Source: Lachnospiraceae bacterium
GTDB taxonomy: Bacteria; Bacillota; Clostridia; Lachnospirales; Lachnospiraceae
Assembly (NCBI GenBank): GCA_017469945.1
Contig: JAFUFI010000004.1
Location: 62,001-126,000, forward strand
DNA: 64,000 bases
Direction of reading: 5' to 3'
The position numbers and the translations under genes were made by a program. Below are positions 1-9,065 of this stretch, in pieces; within the stretch, counting starts at the first letter, position 1; each line of letters starts with the position of its first letter. The notes under the pieces were generated by a model, which was given only the letters and a program-made list of their open reading frames with translations, searched no databases and was not told the DNA's origin.

Positions 1-1016
1 GGAAGCGGCAATCCTGTGTTAGGTAATATAAATGTCGCAACGCCGATATTTATAAAACTCTGAAAGCCGATAAGTGCGCCCATACCTGCACCTATTATAC
101 TTCCGCCCACATCCGGGGCTCTTCTGCCCACAGATATGCATTCGAGAGCTATCAGAATAAGCAGGCCTATAACCACTACACTGCCTCTGAATCCAAATTC
201 CTCTCCTATTATCGCAAAAATAAAATCTGTCTGGTCCTCCGAAAGAAAGTTTCCGTTTTTAACGGAGGTGATCTCATTATTGCGATATCCTTTACCTTCA
301 AGCATACCTGATGCTATGGCGGTAACGGAGTTCTGTTGCTGATAAACAAGGTCCGGATAACTCTCGGGATCCTGGAAGGACCAAACTCTTTCCATCTGAT
401 AAGTCTTTAAGATGGTGGAATCGGGTCTTAAGGCAATCGACATAAATATAAGCGCCGCTGGCACTATGATCGCCAAAATGCCTAAAATGATCCGGAACTT
501 AAGCTTGCCTGCAAACATGATAGCAGCAAATATAATAGCTAGCATGATGGTAGTAGACAGATCCGGCTGCGCCAGTACAAGCGCAACAGGTGCACCGATA
601 AATACAACGCAGAGCAAGATGACAGGAAAAGAATTAAATTTTTCTCTCTGTATCATAATAAACTGTGCGAAGAATAAAATCAATAAAATTTTAGCCAGTT
701 CGGAGGGCTGAAACTTTATGGAACCTATCATAAGCCAGCGCTGTGCGTTGTGGGAGGATTCACCTGTAAATATTACCAAAACAAGCAAGGCAATGTTTAT
801 TATGTATATGACCCAGTAAAACTTAAGGATAAAATGGTAATCGACCAGTGAAACGATTATCATAACTACAAGTCCTACAATATAGCCGTACAGCTGTTTT
901 TTGAACAGATTCGGCTGTGCGCTTCCTACCGCAAATACACCTATTAAAGCAACGGCCGCAACCAAAAGTATTAACTTAAAATCATAATCCCTGATCTTGA
1001 ATTTCTTAAAGGGCAT
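1..1016 (-). CDS. rodA: RodA/FtsW-family peptidoglycan glycosyltransferase (3' end beyond window)
   Basis: SEDS-family integral membrane glycosyltransferase that polymerises lipid II during lateral wall synthesis with the class B PBP2 encoded upstream. About 338 N-terminal residues are visible; the C-terminus runs off the left edge. The protein starts MPFKKFKIRDYDFKL and shows successive hydrophobic membrane segments. The SEDS signature reads around QRWLMIGSIKFQPSELAK, followed by LAQPDLSTT and then EDQTDFIFAIIGEEFGF. The ATG lies inside the end of minC (11-base overlap) and is preceded by a GGAG-type ribosome site, so translation is probably coupled. Position after minC and PBP2 in the mre cluster favours RodA over FtsW or SpoVE. 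Family is certain; the RodA assignment rests on context. Confidence 0.9.
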   Translation of the reverse strand, partial: MPFKKFKIRDYDFKLILLVAAVALIGVFAVGSAQPNLFKKQLYGYIVGLVVMIIVSLVDYHFILKFYWVIYIINIALLVLVIFTGESSHNAQRWLMIGSIKFQPSELAKILLILFFAQFIMIQREKFNSFPVILLCVVFIGAPVALVLAQPDLSTTIMLAIIFAAIMFAGKLKFRIILGILAIIVPAALIFMSIALRPDSTILKTYQMERVWSFQDPESYPDLVYQQQNSVTAIASGMLEGKGYRNNEITSVKNGNFLSEDQTDFIFAIIGEEFGFRGSVVVIGLLILIALECISVGRRAPDVGGSIIGAGMGALIGFQSFINIGVATFILPNTGLPL

Positions 1017-1695
1017 AAACCTGCTCCAATACGGACTTGTTCAGATTGTCAAAAACAAGCTCTCCGTTTTGTGAATAAACTATTTTAGGACTGATCTTTT
1101 TTCTAAAGCCCCACTTCGGCTTTGTTTCGGGAACGTACTTTGCATTTCCGACACCGATTGCCTCAGCAGAGAGCTCTAACGCTATAACAAACGCATCCGT
1201 ATCATCAAAGTCGGATCCTGCGTAAGCTTCGCCGTAAAGACCGCCGAGAACTATTATGCTTCCGGAGCTTTTGACAACACATCCCGGGTTTACATCGCCA
1301 AGTATAACGATTCCGTCGTCGTATTCGAGCTTTTGACCGTCGGTTACGCTACCGCGATAAAAATGCCCAGTATCTCCGGGTTTTGTCATATCCTGAATAT
1401 GCTTAACCGCCTTGAGATAATGCTTATTATGGATCTCATCATCGCAAACTATACAAAGTACGTTGAGAGAACATGTAGAGCGGATTATTGTCAGGATTTC
1501 AAGCTCCTGTGCATCCGTAAGCTTTTGGCCCTCAATGGCGAGAGCTACGGTGGCATCTCCGAAAAATGCTCTTCCTTCTGTAAACTTCTTTGCAAGCTCA
1601 TCACAGATCTCGTCAAATCCGGCATCAGGATCAAGCATCAGTTTAATGCCGTCTTTAAAGCTTCTGATAACCAGTGGAGTTTTCTTTGTATTCAT
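1006..1695 (-). CDS. minC: Septum site-determining protein MinC (minD/minE absent beside it)
   Basis: MinC inhibits FtsZ ring assembly away from mid-cell and normally acts bound to membrane MinD. The 229-residue protein has the usual two parts: an N-terminal FtsZ-antagonist domain (about 1-105) and a C-terminal beta-helix domain (about 110-229) with YDDGIVILGDVNPG and a glycine-rich IIVLGGLYGEAYAG stretch. The RSGQ motif that in characterised MinC proteins contacts MinD reads T118-D119-G120-Q121 here. In many Firmicutes minD and minE sit between minC and rodA; here minC runs directly into rodA. The start has AAAGG upstream. The MinC identity is clear from fold motifs and position; whether it still works with a MinD is open. 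Confidence 0.88.
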   Translation of the reverse strand: MNTKKTPLVIRSFKDGIKLMLDPDAGFDEICDELAKKFTEGRAFFGDATVALAIEGQKLTDAQELEILTIIRSTCSLNVLCIVCDDEIHNKHYLKAVKHIQDMTKPGDTGHFYRGSVTDGQKLEYDDGIVILGDVNPGCVVKSSGSIIVLGGLYGEAYAGSDFDDTDAFVIALELSAEAIGVGNAKYVPETKPKWGFRKKISPKIVYSQNGELVFDNLNKSVLEQVYAL

Positions 1696-1728
1696 TCCAA
1701 AACCTTTCTGATAATAATATCAAAAACA

Positions 1729-4629
1729 TTAGAGTTCGTTTGTAATACCGCTGTCCGGTGAATCGGCCTTACCGTCTATCAGCTCTTCCTCGTTTACAAG
1801 CTCAAAGTAGTATTTGTAAACATCTCTTGCAAGCTGAGCCGCATAGTCCGATGAATAACCAAAGGGTATACGTACGGCCATACCTATCTCCGGCTCCTCG
1901 TAAGGCGCAAAGCTTACAAAAAGCGCGTGGCTGGGACGCGATGTCGACTGCTGCGCCGTACCGGTTTTTCCGGCAACGTTCACGCCAATATCGTTAAAGT
2001 AAGACTTGTTTTGAACCACGTTTCTCATACCCTTGTGGAAAACCTCCCAATACTCGGAGGGAATATCCACAACATTTCTGACATCGGGCTCCGTATATGT
2101 AGCCGTATTTCCATAAGCTTTTTGCGTATGGTCGATCAGGGTAAGGTTATAAACGGTTCCCTTGTTTGCGATAGCCGAAACATATCTCGCAAGCTGAGCC
2201 GTGGTATAGCTGTTTGTACCCTGTCCGATGGCTGAACGGACCGCGTCGGAATTAGATACATCCGGGTCATATTCTGAAATCTCAACGCCCGATTTAGATG
2301 ATAAACCGTAAAGATCCGCATATTCAGCCAGAGCCGCAAGACCTTCTTCGTCGTTGTAAATACCGTCTTTTGTTGCAAGTCTGTAACCAACTTCATAGAA
2401 ATAATAGTTACATGAATCTCTTATCGCGGTCTGAACAATCTCGTTGCCGTGTCCCCAGACATTCCAGCACTTAGGAGAAGGTGTGATCGATTCGAAGGTT
2501 CCGAGGCACCTTATAGGCTCTCTTAAGGTTATAACATCTTCCATAAGCCCCGCAGTAGCCGATACGATCTTAAAAGTAGATCCCGGAGCGGCCTTATACT
2601 GAGTCGCAAAGTTAAGAAGAGGCGATGCTTTATCGCTTGTAAGCTTCTCATAGTAGGCGGCATCAACGGAGTTTGCCATCATATTGTTGTTATATCCCGG
2701 GTAAGAAACCATACACAGCACCTTACCGGTATGAACATCATTGATTACAACCGACGCATTACAAGGGTCAAGCGCAAGCTGAGCCGGTGTGATATCGATA
2801 TTGGTAATCCGGTTCATCATAAACTGATAAGACGAAATCCGGGAGTTTTTAAGCTTTTCTATCTCATCGATAGGAATATTGCAGGCATCCTGTTCGTATA
2901 AAAGGAGGCATATCTGTCTGCCGGAAATCTTACCGTTTAAAAGCATATATTTGTAAAAACGCTTCTGAAATTCGGTATTTTTCTCTATAGATGAGATTAT
3001 TTCATTGTAAAGAGCATCAAAAATCTGCGCTGAGGAAGGATATTTCTCGGCTATGGTAAGCTTTGAAGTATCCACCCAGTTCATGGAAATACAATAATCA
3101 AGGTATTCTCCGAGAGATATCGTTTCATCAACGGTCCATGCGTTGTATGTAGAATCCTTTGGATCGATCTTTTCAAAATCGATTATATTATTCTTGTAAA
3201 GGAGGCTGACAATATTGCTCTCGTATACCTGATACTCTTTTGAAAGCCTTTTGTAAATCGTACGCTTGTTGTAAAGCTCGTCGTAAAGCTTATCGTAGGA
3301 CGAAGCCTTGTAATCAAGGAAGGCGTGATAGACTTCCTTTTCGGTCTCTTTCGCGTCTTCGGATTCGAAATGCTTTACGTTTACTATGGAGTTGTTGATG
3401 ACAGCAAAGTAAACATCATAAATAGGGATCTTGATATTTGCGCTGCTGGAGTTTTCGGAAGGAATATACTCCTTGGCGTTTATTATCTTTGATGCAACAA
3501 GTCCCGCAAGCTTTTGCTCTATAAGCTGATAAACCGCAATGGTAAGGTCCTTGTCTATGGTAAGATAAATATCCTCACCCGAAGTAGCCTCCTGCCTTTC
3601 AAGAACGGAAATAACCTTACCTGTATTGTTAACCATTACCTTTTCATATCCCTTGACTCCCTGAAGCTTTGTCTCCATGGAGCTCTCGATTCCGCCCTTT
3701 CCGACAACATCATTTATGGAGTAGGTATATGATGTAATATTTTCATCCAAAAGTCTGTTATTTAGTTCATCAAGCTCCTCAGACGAAATCTTACCGGTAT
3801 ATCCGAGAATATGTGAAAAATAGGAACTGTCCACATATCTTCTGACTGTGTCTTCTTCGATGGTAACTCCGGGAAGAGAATCCGAATTCTCTAAGATAAC
3901 CGCAACAGTTTCATTACTGACATCTGTGGCTATTGTTGTTCCCATGTATTTTCTGAAGGAAGTCTGGCTCATAGCAAAGCGCATAGTCACGATCTTAAGC
4001 CAGTCTTTTCTTGAATACCCTTTTCCGGGGATCCACTCGGATTTTGTATTGTCAGGTTCTGCATATTCCCCGACATAATACCTGTATCCTTTACCGGAAG
4101 CTCTGCTTAAATAGATCATAACGTCTTCCGCGGTAGAACTAAGCTCTTCATCCGTCAGATCTGTGGTGTAAGGATGGTCGTAAACATCAGCCAAAAATCT
4201 TTCAAGAGATTTTCCGCTTACGTTAAATGCAAAATTATCATCCTCATCGAGATAAATCTTAAAATCCGAATTAATATGATCTCCGTTTTTCTCGATGTAA
4301 TTAACAAGATTATATAAAAGAGTGTTGAGTTCTTTGTTTTTGGTATTTCCCGAAGATTCAAAGGTGTCTTCTACTTTAATGGAATAAGCGAGCTCGTTAT
4401 AAGCAAGGAGATTTCCGTTTCTGTCGTAGATATTTCCTCTTGCAGGGGAGATGTCGCGAGTCTTTTCCTGATTCAAAACAAAATTGTCTAAATATGTCTG
4501 ACCCTCGATTATCTGCAGCTTATAGCAGCGATAAACTAAAACGCCGCCAAGCAAAAGGACAATTACCCAAAGAATAGTCAGGCGATTTGTAAAAATATTT
4601 AATAATCTTTCTCTGAAGCTGTTAAACAC
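1729..4629 (-). CDS. mrdA: Class B penicillin-binding protein 2 (elongasome transpeptidase), with large insert
   Basis: Peptidoglycan D,D-transpeptidase of the rod complex, anchored by one N-terminal membrane helix (about residues 15-35). The pedestal region follows (SPARGNIYDRNG near 61-72), then the transpeptidase domain with S684-T-F-K687 (nucleophile and lysine), S739-C-N741 and K888-T-G890, so all three catalytic motifs are intact. At 966 residues it is much longer than the 600-700 usual for PBP2. Most of the excess is a roughly 240-residue, charged and helical insert between LTIDKDL (about 356) and the start of the transpeptidase core (about 624). The start codon is GTG, four bases after the mreD stop, with GAGG upstream. 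Confidence 0.92.
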   Translation of the reverse strand: MFNSFRERLLNIFTNRLTILWVIVLLLGGVLVYRCYKLQIIEGQTYLDNFVLNQEKTRDISPARGNIYDRNGNLLAYNELAYSIKVEDTFESSGNTKNKELNTLLYNLVNYIEKNGDHINSDFKIYLDEDDNFAFNVSGKSLERFLADVYDHPYTTDLTDEELSSTAEDVMIYLSRASGKGYRYYVGEYAEPDNTKSEWIPGKGYSRKDWLKIVTMRFAMSQTSFRKYMGTTIATDVSNETVAVILENSDSLPGVTIEEDTVRRYVDSSYFSHILGYTGKISSEELDELNNRLLDENITSYTYSINDVVGKGGIESSMETKLQGVKGYEKVMVNNTGKVISVLERQEATSGEDIYLTIDKDLTIAVYQLIEQKLAGLVASKIINAKEYIPSENSSSANIKIPIYDVYFAVINNSIVNVKHFESEDAKETEKEVYHAFLDYKASSYDKLYDELYNKRTIYKRLSKEYQVYESNIVSLLYKNNIIDFEKIDPKDSTYNAWTVDETISLGEYLDYCISMNWVDTSKLTIAEKYPSSAQIFDALYNEIISSIEKNTEFQKRFYKYMLLNGKISGRQICLLLYEQDACNIPIDEIEKLKNSRISSYQFMMNRITNIDITPAQLALDPCNASVVINDVHTGKVLCMVSYPGYNNNMMANSVDAAYYEKLTSDKASPLLNFATQYKAAPGSTFKIVSATAGLMEDVITLREPIRCLGTFESITPSPKCWNVWGHGNEIVQTAIRDSCNYYFYEVGYRLATKDGIYNDEEGLAALAEYADLYGLSSKSGVEISEYDPDVSNSDAVRSAIGQGTNSYTTAQLARYVSAIANKGTVYNLTLIDHTQKAYGNTATYTEPDVRNVVDIPSEYWEVFHKGMRNVVQNKSYFNDIGVNVAGKTGTAQQSTSRPSHALFVSFAPYEEPEIGMAVRIPFGYSSDYAAQLARDVYKYYFELVNEEELIDGKADSPDSGITNEL

Positions 4630-4632
4630 TTT

Positions 4633-5142
4633 TTAGGCCTCTTTCCTGACTTCCCTTTTTTCAAAGGCATTGTATATCAAAACAATTATCGGATAAATGA
4701 TTATGGTAATAAGCATTGTGTAGAGCATTTCCGGCAGGATTATATGGGCAAAGTAGTAGGAAAAATGCAATCTTCCCCTGATAAGATAGCCGAAAATATA
4801 ATCCAGTACGCCGCAGGAAATATTGCTCAAAAATATAAGCAAAAGCGGAAGCTTGATATCCTCGGGATAATATATTCCGCAAAACTTGCCGTTTATATAG
4901 CCGATGTACATAAAAATAAGAGCATGAAGTCCGATGATATCGCCATAAAAAATATCAAATCCGAGACCGAGAAGAAATCCCGCAATAAGCCCGGCTTTTT
5001 CACCGTGCATAAAGCCGTAGATTCCGGTAATAAGAAGAATAAGATTAGGTACGATTCCGCCTGTATTAAATTGTGTAAATACGCAGTTTTGAAGCAAAAA
5101 TATGACGAAAGCTCCAAGAACCATAATTATTTTTCTTATCAT
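4633..5142 (-). CDS. mreD: Rod shape-determining protein MreD
   Basis: Small polytopic membrane protein of the elongasome that links MreC to the RodA/PBP2 machinery. It has 169 residues, nearly all hydrophobic, with about five membrane segments. Typical MreD features include NLILLITGIYGFMHGEKAGLIAGFLLGLGFD and a basic C-terminus KREVRKEA (quoted parts are discontinuous in function). Sequence conservation in this family is low, so the call depends on hydrophobic profile, length and position between mreC and mrdA. It starts at ATG, ten bases after the mreC stop, and ends four bases before the GTG of mrdA. Confidence 0.88.
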   Translation of the reverse strand: MIRKIIMVLGAFVIFLLQNCVFTQFNTGGIVPNLILLITGIYGFMHGEKAGLIAGFLLGLGFDIFYGDIIGLHALIFMYIGYINGKFCGIYYPEDIKLPLLLIFLSNISCGVLDYIFGYLIRGRLHFSYYFAHIILPEMLYTMLITIIIYPIIVLIYNAFEKREVRKEA

Positions 5143-5152
5143 ACTTTAAAGA

Positions 5153-6022
5153 TTACTCGTAATCGTTATTTTTCATATCCGTAATAACAAGTACTTCGGA
5201 CATATGTTCAAAATCCACAGCGGGGGTGATATATCCCGATTTTGTAAGGTTATTGTTATCGTTTTCGATGTACTGGATAAATCCGATAAGGATTCCGGGA
5301 AGGTATTTGTCGGAGATCTTGCTTGTAACAACCTTATCTCCCACAACGACTGCATCATTTTCATCTTCGAGCATAGAAAAAGAAATGATATTGCTGTTTA
5401 AAAGTTCCAAATCACCTTCGACAAAAAGGGTCTCACCTGTAGAAAGCACCTGACCGCTTACAAAGTTTTTGTCGGAAACAATAGCCTTTACCCTGGCCCA
5501 GTTGGGGCCGATTCCGGTAATACATCCCACAAGGCCGCCGCCGGAAATAACGTTCATATCTACCTGAAGCCCGTCATTCGTTCCCTTGTCGATTATAAAA
5601 GATGAAAACCAGTTTCCGCTGTCCTTGGCGATAATACGTGCCCCTACTTTATTGTAGGAATCGTACTCGTTGCTGAGTTCAAAAAGGGTCCTGAGGGAAT
5701 TTAACTCATATCTTTCCTGGCTAAGGATCGCGTTCTCCTCGGTAAGTTTGTTTATTTCGTTTTTAAGCTCTTCATTTTCCGCAAGAAGCCTTTTAACATC
5801 GGTAAACTCTTCGGAACGGTTTGAAAGCCATTCGCCCAGTCTTCCAATACCCTTTTCAAAAGGCACAACAACATATCCCACAGCAGTATTAAAAGGCCCG
5901 TCAAAGGCCGTAGTGCCATAGGTTACCACCATAAGAGCTATACTTAAGATTGAAAAAATTAAAAGGAGATATTTACCCGGAAAAGTAAATTTCTCCTTTT
6001 TTGGTTTAACTACAGGGCTCAT
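5153..6022 (-). CDS. mreC: Rod shape-determining protein MreC
   Basis: Elongasome scaffold that spans the membrane once and activates PBP2/RodA from outside. The 289 residues comprise a basic cytoplasmic N-terminus (MSPVVKPKKEK), one membrane helix at about 17-36, a coiled coil at about 75-115 rich in E, N and L, and a two-lobed beta domain with the family motifs GNWFSSFIIDKGTNDGL and GLVGCI. The ATG overlaps the stop of mreB by four bases (ATGA-type overlap), indicating translational coupling. Length and domain order are normal for MreC. Confidence 0.93.
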   Translation of the reverse strand: MSPVVKPKKEKFTFPGKYLLLIFSILSIALMVVTYGTTAFDGPFNTAVGYVVVPFEKGIGRLGEWLSNRSEEFTDVKRLLAENEELKNEINKLTEENAILSQERYELNSLRTLFELSNEYDSYNKVGARIIAKDSGNWFSSFIIDKGTNDGLQVDMNVISGGGLVGCITGIGPNWARVKAIVSDKNFVSGQVLSTGETLFVEGDLELLNSNIISFSMLEDENDAVVVGDKVVTSKISDKYLPGILIGFIQYIENDNNNLTKSGYITPAVDFEHMSEVLVITDMKNNDYE

Positions 6023-7026
6023 TTACTCATTCCTTCAACAGAATATGCAATGCTCTGGTAATAGCTTTCCTTGAGCATTCTGCCAAGTCCCTCAGCAACA
6101 GTTGTCATGGGATTTGAAGTAGCATTGACTTTAAGCTTTGTTCCGTTTCCGATAGCTTCTACGAGATGGTTTACCTGCGAAGCTCCGCCCGTTAGATAGA
6201 TACCGTTTTTGTAGATATCTGCCGCAAGCTCGGGCGGTGTAAGATCGAGATATACCTTGATGGCATCAACGATCTTTTCAAACTCGGTCATAAGAGACTT
6301 ATCAACAAGGGCTGTGGGGATATCTCTCTCAACGGGAAGTCCGGTAACAGCATCTCTTCCGTAAACCGTAACAGGCTTTCCTTCAGCTTCGTGCTCTGTA
6401 AGAGAACACTTTATAAACTCGGCGGATTTGTTGCCGATATGAAGATGAAAATCATTTCTGACAAGGCTCTTGATATTTTCGTCAAAAGCAAGACCGCCCA
6501 CATTAAGCAGTCTGTTAAGGACGATTCCGCCAAGGGAAATAACGGAAATCTCGGTTGTTTCGTATCCAACGTCTACGACCATGATACCCTGGGTACTCTT
6601 AACATCAAGGCCCATTCCGAGTCCGTCGGCTACAGCCTTATCGGCAACAAGAATCTTCTTTCCTTTAACATTCGCCTCTTTGATGAGATCGTAAAAAGCT
6701 CTCTTTTCAACGTCCGTAATATCCGTAGGTACCGCAACAATAAAATCGGCGGGCTTAAGCTGTCCGTCCTGAAGGTCGCTGATAAAGAACTTGATCAGAG
6801 TTTCCATATTGTTAAGGTCGGATATAACTCCGTTGTTAACAGGGAAAGTGATATCGAAATTTGCGGGAGCCTTCTCATACATATCGTAAGCAGAATCTCC
6901 GTAAGCAAAAATAGTATTTTTATTTTGAATGGCGATAAGGTTCTTTTGAACCATAATATCATCATTAGCAAGGGAATAAATCTTTATATTGTTTGTTCCC
7001 AGATCAATACCGAATGCGTTACTCAT
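6019..7026 (-). CDS. mreB: MreB-family actin-like cell shape protein, divergent at nucleotide-binding loops
   Basis: Actin-fold filament protein that guides wall elongation. The chosen start (ATG at 7026, protein MSNAFGIDLG) has GGAAGG upstream and matches the family N-terminus; a longer reading into radC is unlikely. The 335-residue length is normal. Phosphate-1 reads DLGTNN (residues 8-13) where MreB usually has DLGTAN. The usual IEEPMAAAIG region reads around A128-D129-K130 in ILVADKAVADGLG, losing the conserved Glu pair. Phosphate-2 reads VDVGYETTE (151-159) instead of the usual DIGGGTTE. The C-terminal YLTGGASQ resembles VLTGGGA. It is first in the mreBCD-mrdA run. Position says MreB; ATP hydrolysis may be altered. 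Confidence 0.87.
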   Translation of the reverse strand: MSNAFGIDLGTNNIKIYSLANDDIMVQKNLIAIQNKNTIFAYGDSAYDMYEKAPANFDITFPVNNGVISDLNNMETLIKFFISDLQDGQLKPADFIVAVPTDITDVEKRAFYDLIKEANVKGKKILVADKAVADGLGMGLDVKSTQGIMVVDVGYETTEISVISLGGIVLNRLLNVGGLAFDENIKSLVRNDFHLHIGNKSAEFIKCSLTEHEAEGKPVTVYGRDAVTGLPVERDIPTALVDKSLMTEFEKIVDAIKVYLDLTPPELAADIYKNGIYLTGGASQVNHLVEAIGNGTKLKVNATSNPMTTVAEGLGRMLKESYYQSIAYSVEGMSK

Positions 7027-7027
7027 G

Positions 7028-7726
7028 TCATTCCTTCCGCCTTTTGGTCTGTAAATTTCCTTCTTCCATAAAGCTGTAATATCTGTTGTCTCCGATAACG
7101 ATATGGTCAAGAAGTCTTATCTCAAGAAACTCTCCCGCCTCGTATACCTTTTCGGTAAACTCCATATCCATCTTGCTTGGAGTCGGATCTCCGCTGGGAT
7201 GATTGTGAAGAAGTATAATTGAGACAGCTTTTTTTGAAAGCGCCTCGATAAAGATACTTCTCGGTGAAATAATAGAAGCATTCACATTTCCGACAGAGAT
7301 CTTTTGGGAAAAAAGCAACTTAAGCTTAGAGTCAAGACCGCATAAAACAACAGTTTCATGGCTTAAATGTCTTAAGTCTTCCATAAAGTAGTCCGCTACA
7401 GTCGAAGGCTTGTCCGCTCTGAAGGAGCTTTGGGCGCAGGCTCTGTGCATCCTCATGGAAAGCTCGGCAAGGGCTTTAAGTTTTATCGCTTTTACCTTTC
7501 CGACGCCTTTTACTTTACAGAGCTCGTCAAGGCTTAAATCGTATAAGCCAAGGAGCCCCTCTCTCGGATATGCACCGAGGCCAAGCACCTGCCTAGCAAC
7601 GTCGGTTGCATCATGGTCCTTTGTTCCCGTTCGGAGTATGATAGCTATAAGTTCACTTTCGGAAAGTGAACCCGCTCCGTACTTTACAAACTTTTCGTAA
7701 GGCTGTTCTGTTTTTATATTATTCAT
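7028..7726 (-). CDS. radC: RadC family JAB/MPN domain protein
   Basis: RadC (UPF0758) protein of unsettled function. The 232-residue protein has an N-terminal helix-hairpin-helix-like part (GVGKVKAIKLKALAEL, about 74-89) and a C-terminal JAB1/MPN metalloprotease-like domain with the metal motif HNHPSGDPTPSKMD. Both histidines, the serine and the aspartate expected for zinc binding are present. It starts at ATG with GGGAGG upstream and ends one base before the mreB start, so it is the promoter-proximal partner of the shape operon, as in Bacillus. It is annotated historically as DNA repair, but that role is not well supported for the family. Confidence 0.93.
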   Translation of the reverse strand: MNNIKTEQPYEKFVKYGAGSLSESELIAIILRTGTKDHDATDVARQVLGLGAYPREGLLGLYDLSLDELCKVKGVGKVKAIKLKALAELSMRMHRACAQSSFRADKPSTVADYFMEDLRHLSHETVVLCGLDSKLKLLFSQKISVGNVNASIISPRSIFIEALSKKAVSIILLHNHPSGDPTPSKMDMEFTEKVYEAGEFLEIRLLDHIVIGDNRYYSFMEEGNLQTKRRKE

Positions 7727-7778
7727 ATACCTCCCAAATCTTCTTCGGGGACTTAAGAGGAATTAAACAAATTTTATT

Positions 7779-9065
7779 TTACCATAAAACAATGCCATTA
7801 TCCACAAGGGATTGCAAAGATTTTAAAATGCCGAATTTACCGTGAGGCCATGTAAGACCGCCCTGGAAATATACAGCATAGGGAGGCTTTATCGGTCCGT
7901 CTGCGGAAAGCTCGATGGAGGATCCCGAAACAAAAGCACCGGCCGCCATTATAACAGGGGCATCGTACCCGGGCATATCCCAGGGAATCGGCGTTACGTG
8001 TGAATCGATGGGCGCCGCAGCCTGAATACCTCTGCAGAAAGCTTCAACCGCATCCGCTCTTCCGAAAGTAATAGCCTGAATAATATCATGCCTGTCCTCT
8101 GTGCTGTTGGGAAGTACTGAAAAGCCAAGCTTTTCGTATATATTTGCTCCGAAAATAGCGCTCTTTAATGCACATGCCGTAACTGTGGGCGAAAGAAAAA
8201 GTCCTTGGTAAAAGCTCTGAAGTATTCCAAGGGAAGCGCCGACTTCTTTTCCAAGGCCCGGGGAAGTAAGTCTGTATGCCGCATTTTCAACGCAGCTCTT
8301 TTTTCCGGCAATATATCCGCCGATAGGTGCAAGTCCTCCGCCGGGATTCTTTATAAGGCTTCCGACGCACATATCCGCTCCAACATCGGAAGGCTCGATT
8401 GTCTCAACGAATTCACCGTAGCAGTTGTCTACCATACAGATAACATCGCTCTTTATATTCTTGATAAAGCTTATAAGCTCCCCAATCTCTGAAACGGAAA
8501 GAGTATGTCTTGTCTGGTAACCTTTGGATCTTTGTATAGTGACAAGCTTTGTCTTTTCATTGACAGCAGCCTTAATTCCATCCCAGTCAAAGCCTCCGTC
8601 CGGTAAAAAATCCACCTGCTTATACGTTACACCGTATTCGGCAAGGGAACCCTTAGAAGGTCTTATACCGATAACTTCTTCGAGAGTATCGTAGGGTTTT
8701 CCAACAGGGCTTAAAAGCTCATCACCGGGGCGCAGATTACTCATAAGAGCAAGGGCAAGAGCGTGGGTTCCGCAGGTGATCTGCGGTCTAACAAGAGCAT
8801 CCTCTGTGTGGAATATGTCAGCATATACGGCCTCCAATTTTTCACGGCCCATATCGTTATATCCGTATCCGCTTGTTCCGTGAAGGCAGGCTTCGGAAAC
8901 CTGATTCTTTTGAAGAGCGGCAAGGACTTTAAGCTGGTTTATCTCGGCGATCTCATCGATCTTTTCGAATCTTTCCTTTAAGCTCTCAAGAGTCTTTTCT
9001 CCAAACTCTGCCACTTCATCCGATATTCCCAAAGAATTATAAATATTTTTTAAATCACTTTTCAT
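7779..9065 (-). CDS. PLP-dependent methionine gamma-lyase-like 'aluminium resistance' family protein
   Basis: Fold-type I pyridoxal-phosphate enzyme of the family named aluminium resistance protein (YnbB-like), distantly related to cystathionine and methionine gamma-lyases. The 428 residues include the cofactor region QITCGTHALALAL near the N-terminal third, MVDNCYGEF with the aspartate expected to hold the pyridine nitrogen, and GSLIKNPGGG containing the likely Schiff-base lysine. The ATG lies within the end of miaA (11-base overlap). The pairing miaA then this gene is common in Clostridia and Bacilli. The physiological substrate is not known from sequence, and no aluminium role should be assumed. 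Confidence 0.85.
   Translation of the reverse strand: MKSDLKNIYNSLGISDEVAEFGEKTLESLKERFEKIDEIAEINQLKVLAALQKNQVSEACLHGTSGYGYNDMGREKLEAVYADIFHTEDALVRPQITCGTHALALALMSNLRPGDELLSPVGKPYDTLEEVIGIRPSKGSLAEYGVTYKQVDFLPDGGFDWDGIKAAVNEKTKLVTIQRSKGYQTRHTLSVSEIGELISFIKNIKSDVICMVDNCYGEFVETIEPSDVGADMCVGSLIKNPGGGLAPIGGYIAGKKSCVENAAYRLTSPGLGKEVGASLGILQSFYQGLFLSPTVTACALKSAIFGANIYEKLGFSVLPNSTEDRHDIIQAITFGRADAVEAFCRGIQAAAPIDSHVTPIPWDMPGYDAPVIMAAGAFVSGSSIELSADGPIKPPYAVYFQGGLTWPHGKFGILKSLQSLVDNGIVLW

Noticed and set aside
6391-7071. A 226-codon open frame on the plus strand
   Set aside because: It is antisense to mreB with no promoter or ribosome site.
7028-7110. A longer mreB start inside radC
   Set aside because: The extra 28 residues match no MreB, and the GGAAGG site is in front of the inner ATG.
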